This document shows, one piece after another, positions 24,944 to 33,374 of a stretch of 58,442 nucleotides of DNA. Made by a program: the position numbers and the translations under genes. The stretch lies in NCBI GenBank assembly GCA_900541415.1, contig UQJP01000025.1, positions 1-58,442 of the forward strand, read 5' to 3'. The stretch is from an uncultured Odoribacter sp. Its GTDB lineage: Bacteria > Bacteroidota > Bacteroidia > Bacteroidales > Marinifilaceae. The notes below the pieces were generated by a model. The model was not told the origin of the DNA. It was given only the letters and a program-made list of their open reading frames with translations, and did not search any database. Each line of letters starts with the position of its first letter. The first letter of the stretch is position 1.

Positions 24944-26533
24944 TTATTTGGAGTCAACAACCAAATCTGTAAAATAAACCACGTCTTCTATTTTATATTG
25001 TTCAGAGGGTAACTTATAACCATTAATAAGAATTCTCGGAGTTGCATTTATTCCTGTTTGCTCTTTCCAATTCAAATGTTTTTGAAATTCTGCTTCGACA
25101 ACAGGATCATCAATATTTTGTTTATATTTTTCAAAAAAAAATTCAGGATTATATTTTCCTTTCGTAAACCACTCTTTATAAATATTCATGATCGTCTCTT
25201 TATCGCTATCCATATATATGGCGATTAATTTCCTTGCTGTATTTTCAAGTGCTTTCTCAAAAGAAGAAAAGACATATTGGATACATAATTTCTTACCTGA
25301 TTTCTCTAAAATCTTCTCGATTCTGGCGTGCATTCTTTCACAAGGGTTACAATAAGGATTAGTCAGAATAGTTATTGTCAAACTTGCATCAGGATTTCCA
25401 AATATGATTTTAGAAACCGATCTATCTACCTTGAAATAAGGCTGTTGCTTAAGTACTGAGAGGAAAACTTCATTTTTCATTCTCAGGCTATTTATTTCCT
25501 GATTTATTCTTTCCGTTTTTCTGCGGACAGACAATACAGGCATCAATAAGCTAATCATGAGAAATGGCACTAAATAAATACATCCGATACTCAATATATT
25601 TAAAATTGTAAACTCCGGAGTTCTGATTAATCCTCCCAAATAGCTACAAATAAAAATTGCCCATAATATACCCTGCACAATGAGGCAAAGAGGGCACCAT
25701 TGCTTTACCTTAACCTTCTGATACCACACACTCCAAAAACTATAAGGTAAAGCACATATATTTATCCATACCAGATAGGGTATAAATTGAGGGACAAATA
25801 TTAGAATCAAAACATTTGACAAAAAATATCCGAATCCCACTTCACTCCATCCGATTATCCCCATAAATTTTGCTGCCGATGACTCTAACACATTGTTACA
25901 TTCTCCTTTTTTGAATAAAGAACATAATTTATCGGCATTATCGCTCTGTATATGCAACTGCTTTAGAATAAGTAGATAACCGATATAAACACCAACGATA
26001 TTAATGAACAGGGATACATTCTCGCCTATATTTTCATATGTTTTATTTGATATATAGGAAATTACCATCATAACAAACACGGCAAATCCTAAAATGTACT
26101 TCTCTATAACAACAAAAAATTCATTTTTTCTATGTTCTACATAATCGGGCTCTATTGATTCCTGGTCAGCCTCTACTAATAACACAACACCACTCCAAAT
26201 ATTATTAAATTCCTCTGATAGAACTGTAATATCTTTACCTCTCCATAAATAAGATACTTTATCAGCAGTCACTTTGTAAACAATTACAAAATCTTCTTGC
26301 AATTGGGCAACAAAAGGCACTTCAAGTGAATGTAACTCGTCTTTATTATTTAGTCGCAATCCAATATTATTTATACCATATTCGAAAAGCATTTTGGAAA
26401 GTCCGAATAAAGTGTTCTTATAAGGATGCTCATTAGAATATTTATAGGAATATGATTTTGTATACTTAATTCCCAGCAGTGCAATCAATTGCACAAAAAC
26501 ATTTTTAATATTTCTAATAGAACCTGAAATCAT
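24944..26533 (-). CDS. Fusion of degenerate C39-like domain, VKOR and thioredoxin domain
   Basis: A 529-residue membrane protein that should form disulfide bonds in the periplasm. Residues 1-125 resemble a peptidase C39 domain but contain no cysteine, so they cannot be a protease and may bind a leader or substrate. Residues about 140-330 are a vitamin K epoxide reductase domain with four or five membrane helices, loop cysteines 204 and 212, and the quinone-side pair WCPLC (280, 283). Residues about 370-529 are a DsbA-like thioredoxin domain with NPYCNPC (395, 398) and a TPRILING cis-proline loop. First gene of the cluster, 81 bases before the six-cysteine precursor, which is the obvious client. 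Confidence 0.92.
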   Translation of the reverse strand: MISGSIRNIKNVFVQLIALLGIKYTKSYSYKYSNEHPYKNTLFGLSKMLFEYGINNIGLRLNNKDELHSLEVPFVAQLQEDFVIVYKVTADKVSYLWRGKDITVLSEEFNNIWSGVVLLVEADQESIEPDYVEHRKNEFFVVIEKYILGFAVFVMMVISYISNKTYENIGENVSLFINIVGVYIGYLLILKQLHIQSDNADKLCSLFKKGECNNVLESSAAKFMGIIGWSEVGFGYFLSNVLILIFVPQFIPYLVWINICALPYSFWSVWYQKVKVKQWCPLCLIVQGILWAIFICSYLGGLIRTPEFTILNILSIGCIYLVPFLMISLLMPVLSVRRKTERINQEINSLRMKNEVFLSVLKQQPYFKVDRSVSKIIFGNPDASLTITILTNPYCNPCERMHARIEKILEKSGKKLCIQYVFSSFEKALENTARKLIAIYMDSDKETIMNIYKEWFTKGKYNPEFFFEKYKQNIDDPVVEAEFQKHLNWKEQTGINATPRILINGYKLPSEQYKIEDVVYFTDLVVDSK

Positions 26534-26983
26534 AATGAAATATTAACCTAATATAAAACAAAATTTACAAAAATTCACACTGGGTAAACACGCACTAAAT
26601 CTTTTCAATTTATAATACAAACAATTTTATAAATTACAAGATTAACATAAAACTACATCAACCACCTAATTATATGCATCTGTACATAAAATAAGTTTAT
26701 TTAAATTCATAAAACTTATTATTACGTATTGATATTTTGACAAACATATTAATATTAAATTACAATATCAAATATTATATCTATAATATTTGATATGCAT
26801 ATAAATTATTATTAAATAGATGTATTATGTAATAAGACAATTATTATATCGCTATTAATAACTGCTTTCAATCAATAGGAAGTTTATCAGAAATGCAATC
26901 ACCTAAAAATCAGTGATTATAATATGTAATCAATATACAATTCAAGAACAGGAATAATTCTTCCAGTAGCAACTCGATAAGTT
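26534..26983. other. Very AT-rich gap, likely promoter region of the peptide cluster
   Basis: 450 bases with no gene. It lies between the end of the HAD gene and the start of the cluster's first gene, both on the minus strand, so it should hold a terminator and the cluster promoter. No clear TTTG/TAnnTTTG pair was found near 26534. Two inverted repeats stand out: the perfect one at 26765-26796, and a weaker one with aataagttt and aaacttatt arms at about 26690-26719. Confidence 0.6.
26765..26796. repeat. Perfect 13-bp inverted repeat upstream of the cluster
   Basis: atatcaaatatta (26765-26777), six bases, taatatttgatat (26784-26796). All 13 positions pair. It lies about 230 bases upstream of the VKOR gene. 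It may be an operator or a weak bidirectional terminator; there is no T run. Confidence 0.6.
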
Positions 26984-27730
26984 TTAAAATACATTCATAT
27001 TGAAAATTATATTCCACACATCCAACAAGGAATTTAAATCAGATAAGACAATTGAAGCCTTTGCTTTATGGAGTAGTGTTTCCGGGATAGGCCCGGTATT
27101 GACAGCAATAGTAAATACTCCTGCGGCAACTCCGGACTTTACACCCATAGGAGCATTTTCAACAACTATTGCTTCGAACGGTTTCACGCCTGCCTTTTCC
27201 AATCCCTTCCAATAAGGCTCTGGATGAGGTTTTCCATTTTCCACATCGAAAGCTGTGACCATGTATTCCGGCTTAAAAATACCGGGATACTCCCGGTTTA
27301 AACGTTCCAATAAAGAACGTTGCCCAGATCCCGTTACCAACACGGGTCTTATTCCCTGATTTACCACTTTCTGTAATAGTTCTTTTGCACCCGGCATGGG
27401 TAAAGCTTCCGGCAATTCATTAAAATGCCGGCTTTTCTCAGCATAGATCCGTTCTATTTCTTGCGGAGTGGCATCCCTGCCGAATGTCCGCCGGAAAAGC
27501 AGATTGATCGTAGCCGCCCCGGTACAGCCTTCATAAAGGTAAAATTCTTCACGGGTACAATCGATCCCCAAGGCCTGCATCGTCCGAAACCAGGCCAACG
27601 TATGATTTTTCATGGAATCGAAAAGCACACCGTCCATATCGAAAAGCATGGCACGCAATCGAAGTCCGGGATAACCTTTTTCTTTCAAGAATTTCCCGAT
27701 AGCCTTTTCTAACTGAGATTCTATATTCAT
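26984..27730 (-). CDS. HAD-superfamily phosphatase, beta-phosphoglucomutase-like
   Basis: A 248-residue cytoplasmic hydrolase. Motif I DMDGVLFDS (Asp31 nucleophile, Asp33), motif II VTGSG, the motif III lysine in NGKPHPEPY, and motif IV VVENAPMGVKSGVAAG are all present. A helical cap is inserted after motif I. This layout fits beta-phosphoglucomutase-like and sugar-phosphate phosphatases (subfamily IA). The substrate cannot be read from the sequence. An extra 28 residues precede the motif I strand. GC content and codon use return to the chromosomal norm here, which marks the upstream edge of the peptide cluster. Confidence 0.9.
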   Translation of the reverse strand: MNIESQLEKAIGKFLKEKGYPGLRLRAMLFDMDGVLFDSMKNHTLAWFRTMQALGIDCTREEFYLYEGCTGAATINLLFRRTFGRDATPQEIERIYAEKSRHFNELPEALPMPGAKELLQKVVNQGIRPVLVTGSGQRSLLERLNREYPGIFKPEYMVTAFDVENGKPHPEPYWKGLEKAGVKPFEAIVVENAPMGVKSGVAAGVFTIAVNTGPIPETLLHKAKASIVLSDLNSLLDVWNIIFNMNVF

Positions 27731-28094
27731 TATTACGAAAAAACTTAATTATTATATCAAAATCTACAACTACCGTTTTCCTCTATTTATCCCAGATTAG
27801 CAATACTACATTTTACGCAAGAACTGAACAACAGTTCGATTCATACGAAGCACAGTTGTTTTTAACAATATGTACATTCCTCTATACGGTTTTCCCGAGA
27901 ATTGTATGGAAGAGAACCTACGCAGATAAAAATCGTTTTCCAACCTGCATTTTCATCCCAAACTGCACCTCCTTTTTAGAAAAAGGGAGTCTACTCCAGT
28001 TTTCAATATATCATCCTATGTTAAGCTCATTTTCACCGAGCATTTAGATACAGGCCTTACCAACAAGGCCGTTTCCTCTTCTCCCTGGTCATAT
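27731..28094. other. Gap between HAD and exonuclease genes
   Basis: 364 bases with no convincing gene. A small perfect stem (ggcctt-accaac-aaggcc, 28053-28070) lies 25 bases past the exonuclease stop and may help end that transcript, but it lacks a T run. A 63-codon open frame on the plus strand looks like chance. Confidence 0.4.
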
Positions 28095-28604
28095 TCAAAA
28101 CAAGCTATTGTGCCTCAATATTTTCAACATGATCGCAGCACAGGCTTCGGCATCGGCCAATGCGTAGTGATGATCAACCAGCTCATAGCCGCAATAAGCA
28201 GAAACCGTGTGTAGCTGGTAGTTTTCCAAGCCTTTAAACAACTTCCGGGACAAACGGTAAGTGCAATAAAACCGATAACCGGGATAAGGCATCCCGTAAT
28301 AGGCATGAACAGCTTTCAGGCAAGTTTCATCGAACACACTATTATGCGCCACCAGAGGCATTCCTTCTATTCTGGGAGCCATTTTTCCCCACACTTCCGG
28401 AAACGTGGGAGCTTCCTGTGTGTCGGTTTTCCTCAAACCATGCACCTGGGTGTTCCGGTAGGAATAGAAATTGGGCTGAGGCCGGATCAGGCTATACAGT
28501 TTATCCTGCACCACCCCATTCTCTACAATAACTATCCCTACCGAACAAACACTGGTCATATTCCAGTTTGCCGTTTCAAAATCAAGGCTCGCAAATCGCT
28601 CCAT
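28095..28604 (-). CDS. DEDDh 3'-5' exonuclease, DNA polymerase III epsilon-like
   Basis: A 169-residue single-domain nuclease of the DnaQ/RNase T fold. ExoI motif SLDFETAN (Asp8, Glu10), ExoII around LVAHNSVFDETCL, and the ExoIII motif HHYALADAEACA with the catalytic His and Asp define the DEDDh class. There is no BRCT, helicase or polymerase-binding region, so it is not the replicative proofreading subunit. A repair or RNA-trimming role is possible. It stands alone. Confidence 0.9.
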   Translation of the reverse strand: MERFASLDFETANWNMTSVCSVGIVIVENGVVQDKLYSLIRPQPNFYSYRNTQVHGLRKTDTQEAPTFPEVWGKMAPRIEGMPLVAHNSVFDETCLKAVHAYYGMPYPGYRFYCTYRLSRKLFKGLENYQLHTVSAYCGYELVDHHYALADAEACAAIMLKILRHNSLF

Positions 28605-28686
28605 CCTCCAACCTCTTTTTGTCTATCCGATATAAATATTTCCTGCTCCGCTAAAGTATCTATAAATTTTCAAATATCTATACCCT

Positions 28687-30960
28687 TTATCGTTTCCCGT
28701 ATACCAGCGTCCGGGTTCCATCCCACGCCACCGCTTCAATCCGGGTGGAATTTTCAGGGTAACGCACCCAGGAAGTAGATTGGTCGGGAGAATCCGTGCC
28801 AACCATCGACACAAAGGTCAATTCATTCCCGGCATAAGTTTCAAACACGGCTACATTTTCCCAAAAACGGTGATCGATAGTACAAGTCCCGTCTTTAAAA
28901 GTGATTCCTTGTCCATAATTTCCCTCTACCGGTAAACGTCTCTGATAAGCCTGCACACTATTGGCAGTTAAATAATAAATCACGGGAGAGGCCGGTTTCG
29001 GATAGCGTGACAGGTATTTCACCAGTTCGTCACATTGTTGCTGGGTGATCGTAAGTTGAGCCCGCCCGTAATCGTCCATATATTTATCGATCGGCTTTAA
29101 CATGCCCGCCTTGATATAAAAGTCAGAAAGGTCTTCTTTCACTACATCACAAACATTCCGCATAAAATTAAGCTGTAACTGTCCGTCGTTCATCCGGCTT
29201 TCGTCGGTATTCCTGACAATTTGCGCCACATCGGCAAACCAATCGGCCTTCTGCCAATAATTTCCTTTCCCCGCCACGGCATAATAAAGCTGTAATTGCC
29301 ATAAGGGACAAAGTTTCACAAAATGGTCTCCTCCGTTTTCATAGTCCTTCATCCGGTCTTGCCCCCGCTGGCAGAGCCATTGCTCTCCTCTCACGATTCC
29401 ATAGTTCAGGTAGGCATTAAAACGTCCGCCCAACACCCGGTTATTATCCCCGTCGTTCACCCTTTCGTGCTCCAGATTCCGATAAACCGGATCCAGCAGG
29501 TAGCGTGTCCATACTGAAAAGATATTGTTTGTCACTTCCGTTGTTGAAACCCATTTCAATCCGGGACGGATCTGATTGACATGCCCGAATTCATGAGCCA
29601 AGGCCCACAATCCCGCCTTGATTTTATCGGGATTCGCCAACTCATGCATACAATCCCAGGCAAAGGCCGCACCCCAGCCGTCCGCATACAAACCACCCTG
29701 CACTTCACGGGCAAACATGTGGTTTTTCGGACGGATATTGTATTTCTTCAATCCCATCATGTCATGCTGGATGTCGATAATTTCATCATAAGCATCGATC
29801 AGTTCCCTGCCCTTTTCCGGACAGTGCTTTTTCAGGGAGGAAACCCGGTAAGCCAAATTCACATAATCGCCCTTAATATCCATAATATTGCATACAGCAT
29901 TTTCAAGCAATTTTTTCCAATCAGCATTATTATCGGTGGATTTATCGAAATAGCCATTCACCTGCCCCCCGATGATATGGATTTTCACAGGAGCCACCTG
30001 CGCATAATCGGAGGTGTAAAAATTCAGGTATCCCAAACCCTTTCCTTTCATTTTCAAGCGATTCGTTCCCGGAAACAGCAAATAGGTCTGATCCGCACCG
30101 TCCGGCTCAAAACTATGTACGCGCAAAGACACGGGTTGTCCCTGTGTATCTCCCACCAGCACAGCTACATCTTCCCCCTCGGAAAAATAAATTCCCGTCG
30201 GATTCTCAAAAGAATTATACCCGCTGGTTTTTAATTTCCGGGCAGTTTCTTCCACCGGGGGAAAAGCCTCATAATACTGCACCCGGTAGGCATCGCAAAG
30301 TGTGTCTGTCAATAATTGTTCGGCCAAAGCCCTATAAAACGGATTTCGCACCTGTTTTATTTCCTTGCCTGTTACGCCGCTTTTCAAAGCAGAACAAGTA
30401 GCGTCTTTAAATATATTTTCGGGATAACGGCTTTCATTATTTTTACTGCAAAATTCCATTTCGGCACAACTCACAAACCCGGAACCGCCGGATTTCACCA
30501 CGAAACGGAAAGCCAAAGGCTGACGGATGGCTTCTTTAAAGGTAATCACGGAAGGCGATCCGGATTCCTTAAAATCATAGTCCCCGATTTTCGTAAATTC
30601 CGGGGAACGGCGGGTTGAAACCCAAAGTTCGAAAGCACCGAAACGCCCGTTAGCCCCGTCCATACGAGGCTGATAGAGCAGATAATCCACCCGGTCGGCT
30701 TTTGCCAATTTATACTCTAATGCAACCGGGAATTGAGTATTTCCCCAGGACGAATGATAAAGTGTTTTCTCGTCCCCGTCAAACGATTTTTCAATGCCTC
30801 CCCCACGCTGGAAATTCGAGGCATAACCGCTTTTCACTTGAATCCGGGTGTCAGTTTTCAATGCCGGAATCTGTTCTTGCAAATTTTTCTGAGCCCAAAC
30901 CATACTGGCCGGAACCGCTAACAGGATTCCTGTTACCGCAACAATTTTTCTTATCTGCAT
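28687..30960 (-). CDS. Peptidase M60 (enhancin/mucinase-like) secreted protein
   Basis: A 757-residue exported protein with a signal peptide ending near VWAQ. An N-terminal F5/8-type C (CBM32-like) galactose-binding domain (about 35-170, with SGYASNFQRGGGIEKSFDGD) is followed by the M60 zinc protease domain (about 250-600). The zinc site HEFGH is at 456-460, and the downstream Glu in STTEVTNN is the third ligand type of gluzincins. M60 proteins of gut Bacteroidetes cut O-glycosylated proteins such as mucins, so mucin or another host glycoprotein is a plausible substrate. The C-terminal part (about 650-757) is an unassigned beta-rich region. It is monocistronic. Confidence 0.9.
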   Translation of the reverse strand: MQIRKIVAVTGILLAVPASMVWAQKNLQEQIPALKTDTRIQVKSGYASNFQRGGGIEKSFDGDEKTLYHSSWGNTQFPVALEYKLAKADRVDYLLYQPRMDGANGRFGAFELWVSTRRSPEFTKIGDYDFKESGSPSVITFKEAIRQPLAFRFVVKSGGSGFVSCAEMEFCSKNNESRYPENIFKDATCSALKSGVTGKEIKQVRNPFYRALAEQLLTDTLCDAYRVQYYEAFPPVEETARKLKTSGYNSFENPTGIYFSEGEDVAVLVGDTQGQPVSLRVHSFEPDGADQTYLLFPGTNRLKMKGKGLGYLNFYTSDYAQVAPVKIHIIGGQVNGYFDKSTDNNADWKKLLENAVCNIMDIKGDYVNLAYRVSSLKKHCPEKGRELIDAYDEIIDIQHDMMGLKKYNIRPKNHMFAREVQGGLYADGWGAAFAWDCMHELANPDKIKAGLWALAHEFGHVNQIRPGLKWVSTTEVTNNIFSVWTRYLLDPVYRNLEHERVNDGDNNRVLGGRFNAYLNYGIVRGEQWLCQRGQDRMKDYENGGDHFVKLCPLWQLQLYYAVAGKGNYWQKADWFADVAQIVRNTDESRMNDGQLQLNFMRNVCDVVKEDLSDFYIKAGMLKPIDKYMDDYGRAQLTITQQQCDELVKYLSRYPKPASPVIYYLTANSVQAYQRRLPVEGNYGQGITFKDGTCTIDHRFWENVAVFETYAGNELTFVSMVGTDSPDQSTSWVRYPENSTRIEAVAWDGTRTLVYGKR

Positions 30961-31370
30961 AATTATTTACAATTAAATGATTTTTCGCCCTCACCGGGAT
31001 CGTGTTCCATCGCTTTCCGGACAATCCGGATAACCGATGTGCTGATTCTTCCCGGTAAGCCCAGGCAGAATGCCACAATCCTCTTCCTTAATTCAAATGG
31101 AAAAACATTTTCTCTACGATAAAGACAAACGCCAAAGCCTATATCATAAATTTTCTGCAATTTAATGATTTTTATTTGTTGAAAATATACAAGCTCTATT
31201 AAAAATCGGTTTGAGTTTTAACATCTCACTTTTTTCGTTTGTGGGTATAATAAATTATTCCGTAATTTGTAACTGGATCAGAAGCCTTAAAGTTTTTTTG
31301 CTTCAGGCCGACATCAATAAACCGATTTTGCTATCGACCAAAACCATTTAAACCTATAGATTTGATAAGT
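30961..31370. other. Divergent gap between the M60 gene and ddh
   Basis: 410 bases. A plus-strand promoter for ddh is proposed separately. On the minus strand, 30963-31160 is open for 65 codons (beginning MQKIYDIGFGVCLYRREN) and ends just before the M60 gene. Composition is plausible but I recognise no family and give it low weight. Similar 12-14 base pieces (aattaaatgattttt and aatttaatgattttt) occur at both ends of that frame. Confidence 0.35.
31238..31269 (+). promoter_or_regulatory. Probable promoter of ddh
   Basis: TTTG (31238-31241), 21 bases, then TAATTTG (31263-31269), one T short of the TAnnTTTG -7 consensus. It lies about 100 bases before the ATG. Confidence 0.5.
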
Positions 31371-32267
31371 ATGAAAAAAACAAGAGCAGCCGTGGTTGGA
31401 TACGGTAACATTGGAAGATATGTAGTGGAAGCCCTCCAAGCGGCTCCTGATTTTGAAATTGCAGGAATTGTACGCCGTGACGTCACTAATATCCCGGAAG
31501 AACTGAAGGGTTATAAAGTGGTGACCGATCTTAGCGAGCTGGAAGGCGTTGAAGTTGCCATCCTGTGTACCCCCACCCGTAGTGTTGAAGCTTACGCAAG
31601 CAAAGCCCTAAGCCTGGGTATTAACACGGTGGACAGTTTTGATATACATACCGGAACGGTGGATCTGCATCGTAAACTGAACGAAGTTGCCCGCCGTCAT
31701 AATGCCGTAGCGATTATGTCCGCCGGATGGGACCCGGGAACCGATTCTATGGTACGTGCTCTACTGGAAGCCTGTGCTCCCAAAGGAATCACTTACACGA
31801 ATTTCGGGCCGGGTATGAGTATGGGACACACCGTTGCCGTAAAAGCAGTAGAAGGGGTGAAAGCCGCTCTGTCCATGACAATTCCGACGGGAACGGGCAT
31901 TCATCGCCGTATGGTATACATCGAACTGAAAGACGGTTATCAATTTGCAGAGGTTGCCAAAAACATTAAGAACGATCCTTACTTTGTGAACGATGAAACT
32001 CACGTGATGCAAGTAGAAAACGTGGATGAGTTATTGGATATGGGACATGGGGTGAACCTCACCCGTAAAGGTGTTTCAGGAAAAACCCAAAACCAGCTTT
32101 TCGAATTTAATATGCATATCAACAACCCGGCCCTGACCGCACAAATCATGGTGTCGTCAGCGCGGGCGACTTTCCGCCAGCAACCGGGATGTTATACCCT
32201 GATCGAGATTCCGGTTATCGATATGCTTTACGGAGAGCGCGAAGAACTGATCCGCCATTTAGTATAA
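31371..32267 (+). CDS. ddh: meso-Diaminopimelate dehydrogenase
   Basis: NADPH-dependent one-step amination of tetrahydrodipicolinate to meso-diaminopimelate, which feeds lysine and peptidoglycan synthesis. It has 298 residues from the ATG at 31371 (MKKTRAAVVGYGNIGRY); three codons open upstream start at TTG and are rejected. The Rossmann motif is VVGYGNIGRYV. The family stretch SAGWDPGTDSMVRALLEA and the substrate-binding NFGPGMSMGHTVAVKA are clear. Such dehydrogenases are common in Bacteroidetes as an alternative to the DapL or acylase routes. It stands alone, with its own promoter and terminator. Confidence 0.95.
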   Translation: MKKTRAAVVGYGNIGRYVVEALQAAPDFEIAGIVRRDVTNIPEELKGYKVVTDLSELEGVEVAILCTPTRSVEAYASKALSLGINTVDSFDIHTGTVDLHRKLNEVARRHNAVAIMSAGWDPGTDSMVRALLEACAPKGITYTNFGPGMSMGHTVAVKAVEGVKAALSMTIPTGTGIHRRMVYIELKDGYQFAEVAKNIKNDPYFVNDETHVMQVENVDELLDMGHGVNLTRKGVSGKTQNQLFEFNMHINNPALTAQIMVSSARATFRQQPGCYTLIEIPVIDMLYGEREELIRHLV

Positions 32268-32287
32268 GCATTATCATACATTTGCTG

Positions 32288-32322
32288 AACGGCCGGGAAG
32301 GGAAAAACCTTTCCGGCCGTTT
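32288..32322 (+). terminator. Terminator after ddh
   Basis: Stem aacggccgggaagg (32288-32301) with cctttccggccgtt (32308-32321 region), 13 of 14 Watson-Crick pairs plus one G-T, 20 bases past the stop. The T run after it is weak. Confidence 0.7.
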
Positions 32323-32357
32323 AAGCTGTTTTGTTGTTCCGCATTTAAATCATTACC

Positions 32358-33305
32358 ATGAAAAAAGGACTAATCTATGCCATTTTCGCATCTGTACTGT
32401 GGGCTATTGTCAATCCATTTATCAAACAGGGATTGAGTTATGATTTCACCCCTATGAATTTTGCAGGTTTACGTTTTACGACCGTCGGTATCATATTGCT
32501 GGCCTATTCCTGGCACAAAGGCATGTGGGCAGAAATCAAAGCGAACAGGAGATTATTCCTAAACCTGATTTTTATCAATATGTTTTTAGGCTATACGGCC
32601 TTTTATTTCGGAGTAGATTTTGTGAGCGGGGCGATTTCTTCGATTATTATGGGAATGACACCCCTGATCAATGTGTTGCTGGCCCACCTTATTGCCACGA
32701 ACGATAAGCTAAATAAATACAAAGTGGCGAGTTTGGTGGTGAGCCTGTCCGGATTACTGTTAATCGTGGGCAGCGGCAATGACGGAGCCCCGCTTTCCTG
32801 GAAAGGAATTGCAGGCGTTGTCCTGCTATTACTCAACATCTTATTGCAGGGTTATTCCGCCATTTCCGTCTCGGAGGATAAAGGGAAAGTCAATCCAATA
32901 TTTTTAAATGCGGTGCAAATGTTTTTCGGAGGTTTGCTGATCTATTCCGCAGGGATAGGCGCCGAAGGTTTTCAGGTATTTTGGGACAAACCGCTCGGAT
33001 TTTATATCAGCCTGGGTATTCTGGTCTTTATTTCTGTTTTTGCCTTCAGTTTCTGGTTTATGGCCTTACAATCGCCTAACACCAAAGTTTCGGATATAAA
33101 TATGTGCCGTTTAATCAATCCGATATTAGGCGCTATACTCAGCTGGATCATGCTGGCAGGGGAATACCCCACGTTTAGCACCGTTGCAGGTATGATTATT
33201 ATTGTCAGTTCTCTGGTGATCTATTTTAAAGGCGAGGAAATAGCAGGCAAATGGTATGAAAGAAAAAGAATAAAAGGTTTGGAAAATGGAAGGGTCAAGA
33301 AGTAA
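32358..33305 (+). CDS. EamA-family (DMT) transporter
   Basis: A 315-residue inner-membrane protein with ten predicted helices in two repeated EamA halves (about 5-145 and 155-295). The repeats begin GLIYAIFASVLWAIVNPFIKQ and GIAGVVLLLLNILLQGYSAIS-like positions. Members export amino acids, nucleobases or other small metabolites. The substrate cannot be assigned. The C-terminal tail is basic and cytoplasmic. The tsaC-like gene follows closely, so the two may be cotranscribed. Confidence 0.88.
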   Translation: MKKGLIYAIFASVLWAIVNPFIKQGLSYDFTPMNFAGLRFTTVGIILLAYSWHKGMWAEIKANRRLFLNLIFINMFLGYTAFYFGVDFVSGAISSIIMGMTPLINVLLAHLIATNDKLNKYKVASLVVSLSGLLLIVGSGNDGAPLSWKGIAGVVLLLLNILLQGYSAISVSEDKGKVNPIFLNAVQMFFGGLLIYSAGIGAEGFQVFWDKPLGFYISLGILVFISVFAFSFWFMALQSPNTKVSDINMCRLINPILGAILSWIMLAGEYPTFSTVAGMIIIVSSLVIYFKGEEIAGKWYERKRIKGLENGRVKK

Positions 33306-33374
33306 ATGTTCAAAAAAACTTCTTACTTTCGCTTTTCAATAAATGACTTCCGGATCAATTTACAACGCGGGATT

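Noticed and set aside
24864..26533. A second GG-leader precursor in the gaps of the cluster
   Set aside because: I looked in the intergenic stretches (19693-19757, 23294-23338, 24864-24943) for a KL..LS..E...GG leader and found none; the cluster seems to have one precursor.
26765..26796. Invertible (phase-variable) promoter flanked by inverted repeats
   Set aside because: The inverted repeat is a single hairpin with a 6-base centre, with no promoter between the arms and no invertase gene in the window.
27856..28047. 63-codon plus-strand frame in the HAD-exonuclease gap
   Set aside because: Phe/Ser/Ile-rich, no ribosome-binding site, no family; likely chance.
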